This document shows, one piece after another, positions 63,010-64,000 of a stretch of DNA of 64,000 nt (within the stretch, counting starts at the first letter, position 1; the number at the start of each line of letters is the position of its first letter). A program made the translations under genes and the position numbers. The DNA is from Harmothoe impar (Eukaryota; Annelida; Polychaeta; Phyllodocida; Polynoidae): contig OX381713.1 of NCBI GenBank assembly GCA_947462335.1, positions 22,994,381 to 23,058,380 on the forward strand. Reading direction: 5' to 3'. The notes beneath the pieces are model-generated. The model did not search any database. It saw nothing but the letters and a program-made list of their open reading frames with translations, and had not been told where the DNA came from.

Positions 63010-63720
63010 GATTGAGTTCTGTCATTTTCTGTCTGTCAGTGTGTTTTTGGATGCCTGCTTGGCTGTTTTAACCTGCCTCCCTCTTTTGATCTCTGTCTGT
63101 CTACCTTTCATCCTACGCCTAATTCATAATGAGTGGTGACCTATTCCCATCTAGACTGATAGCTACATAATTTACCATGAGTTACCTTCAGAAATGAAAG
63201 GTAAACACGAGATAACACTGTTAGAAAATCCTCCTGTGGATAGTTCACATGTTTTCAACCTAACATAAAAGATGTATATAGTATACACACTGATACATAC
63301 TTCAGAGCAAACGCATCAGTGTATTGCCCCTAAGTGGAACAATGACTACCTCTGCTGCTGGCAGCTGTTATGCGCAACCAGAGCAAGATGAATCGGATTA
63401 AATCATCCTTTATCATTTAGGCCTAAGTCTCCCCGCATAGTCCCTTCATTTTCCTAACAATGACAAAACCCTGGTGGCAGAAGTGTTTACTCTTTCATAA
63501 GATGGAGACAAATTGTCAGACAGCTTACTGAGTCAATGGGGGCTGCTTGCGGCTTCAATAAAAGGTATTTAATGCACTAGTGCTGTAGTTAGGAGGACCC
63601 TCCCTCTGAGCACTCTCATTTGGCACTATTTTGTATTCCTACGCTGCACATGCTCTCCCATAAAAAGACAAGTGCAGCAGGGCAGCATTGTGTTGTGTAT
63701 TGATCAAGATGATGGGATAG
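63010..63720. repeat. Duplicated block, copy 2
   Basis: Direct repeat of 61545-62190. It has an extra stretch with AGATGGAGACAAATTGTCAG (about 63500) absent from copy 1. The duplication may continue past the right edge. Confidence 0.85.
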
Positions 63721-64000
63721 GGTGAGGTGGTCCTGGGGGATATATCTGTGTCGTGCCATTTATGAAATAATATACCTTTATCAATATAATCCATCAATAT
63801 TAGAATGGTGTGAGGGATAACATGAGCAATATGTCCCTCACACCATCTTTATATGGAAACAGTACCCTGCTCTGTCACAAGGATGATAGAACGCTAGCCT
63901 GTGGCAAAAGTAGTGACATAATGTCACAAAGGTTTGTGTTGCGATTTTATTTCTTTGAAACATTCATAATACTATTCATTTTCAAAATCGAGCATGCATG

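Larger units (their letters stand above)
59796..64000. other. 3' flank of the kinase gene, no recognised gene
   Basis: Contains two inverted-repeat elements (59915-60215, 60674-60788) and a duplicated block (61545-62190 and 63010-63720). No exon-like frame with motif support was found on either strand. Between 60.8 and 61.5 kb I see only unique AT-rich sequence. Confidence 0.5.

Overview
The window is animal nuclear DNA. Genes are split into short exons with GT-AG introns, coding exons are a small share of the sequence, microsatellites and poly-G/poly-C runs are frequent, and the introns and spacers are full of short inverted-repeat (MITE-like) elements. The gene content (DEG/ENaC channels and a methylthioribose-kinase-like kinase) and the repeat style suggest a marine invertebrate. 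I lean towards a cephalochordate or ambulacrarian, but the sequence alone does not settle the phylum.

Layout. (1) 1-575, minus strand: the start of a protein-coding gene that runs off the left edge; its hydrophilic product is not recognised. (2) 9556-20276, minus strand: DEG/ENaC sodium-channel gene 'A', reconstructed as 13 exons with a choice of two last exons. Its first exon encodes a zinc-ribbon-like segment. (3) 20277-36335: about 16 kb with no recognisable gene, containing several inverted-repeat element families. (4) 36336-50620, minus strand: DEG/ENaC gene 'B', a tandem paralogue of A with the same intron positions and phases and an apparent one-base frameshift in its fourth exon. (5) 53899-59795, plus strand: an eight-exon gene for a methylthioribose-kinase-like enzyme (APH/choline-kinase fold), head-to-head with B. 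(6) 59796-64000: no recognised gene; a sequence block of about 0.6-0.7 kb is present twice.

How it fits together. A and B arose by tandem duplication and probably encode subunits of related trimeric, extracellularly gated or protease-activated cation channels. Both carry the His-Gly gating motif before TM1, the cysteine-rich extracellular domain and a G-x-S filter motif in TM2. Both also have basic RKKR/RRKR tracts early in the extracellular domain, at a place reminiscent of the furin sites of ENaC. A has two complete TM2/C-tail exons and a decayed third one, so exon duplication has been tinkering with the pore segment. The kinase gene has no evident functional link to the channels.

All gene models come from reading splice sites, reading phase and motifs by eye. 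For A and the kinase gene the exon lengths sum to a multiple of three. For B the sum is one base short, exactly at the frameshift. No database search was possible.
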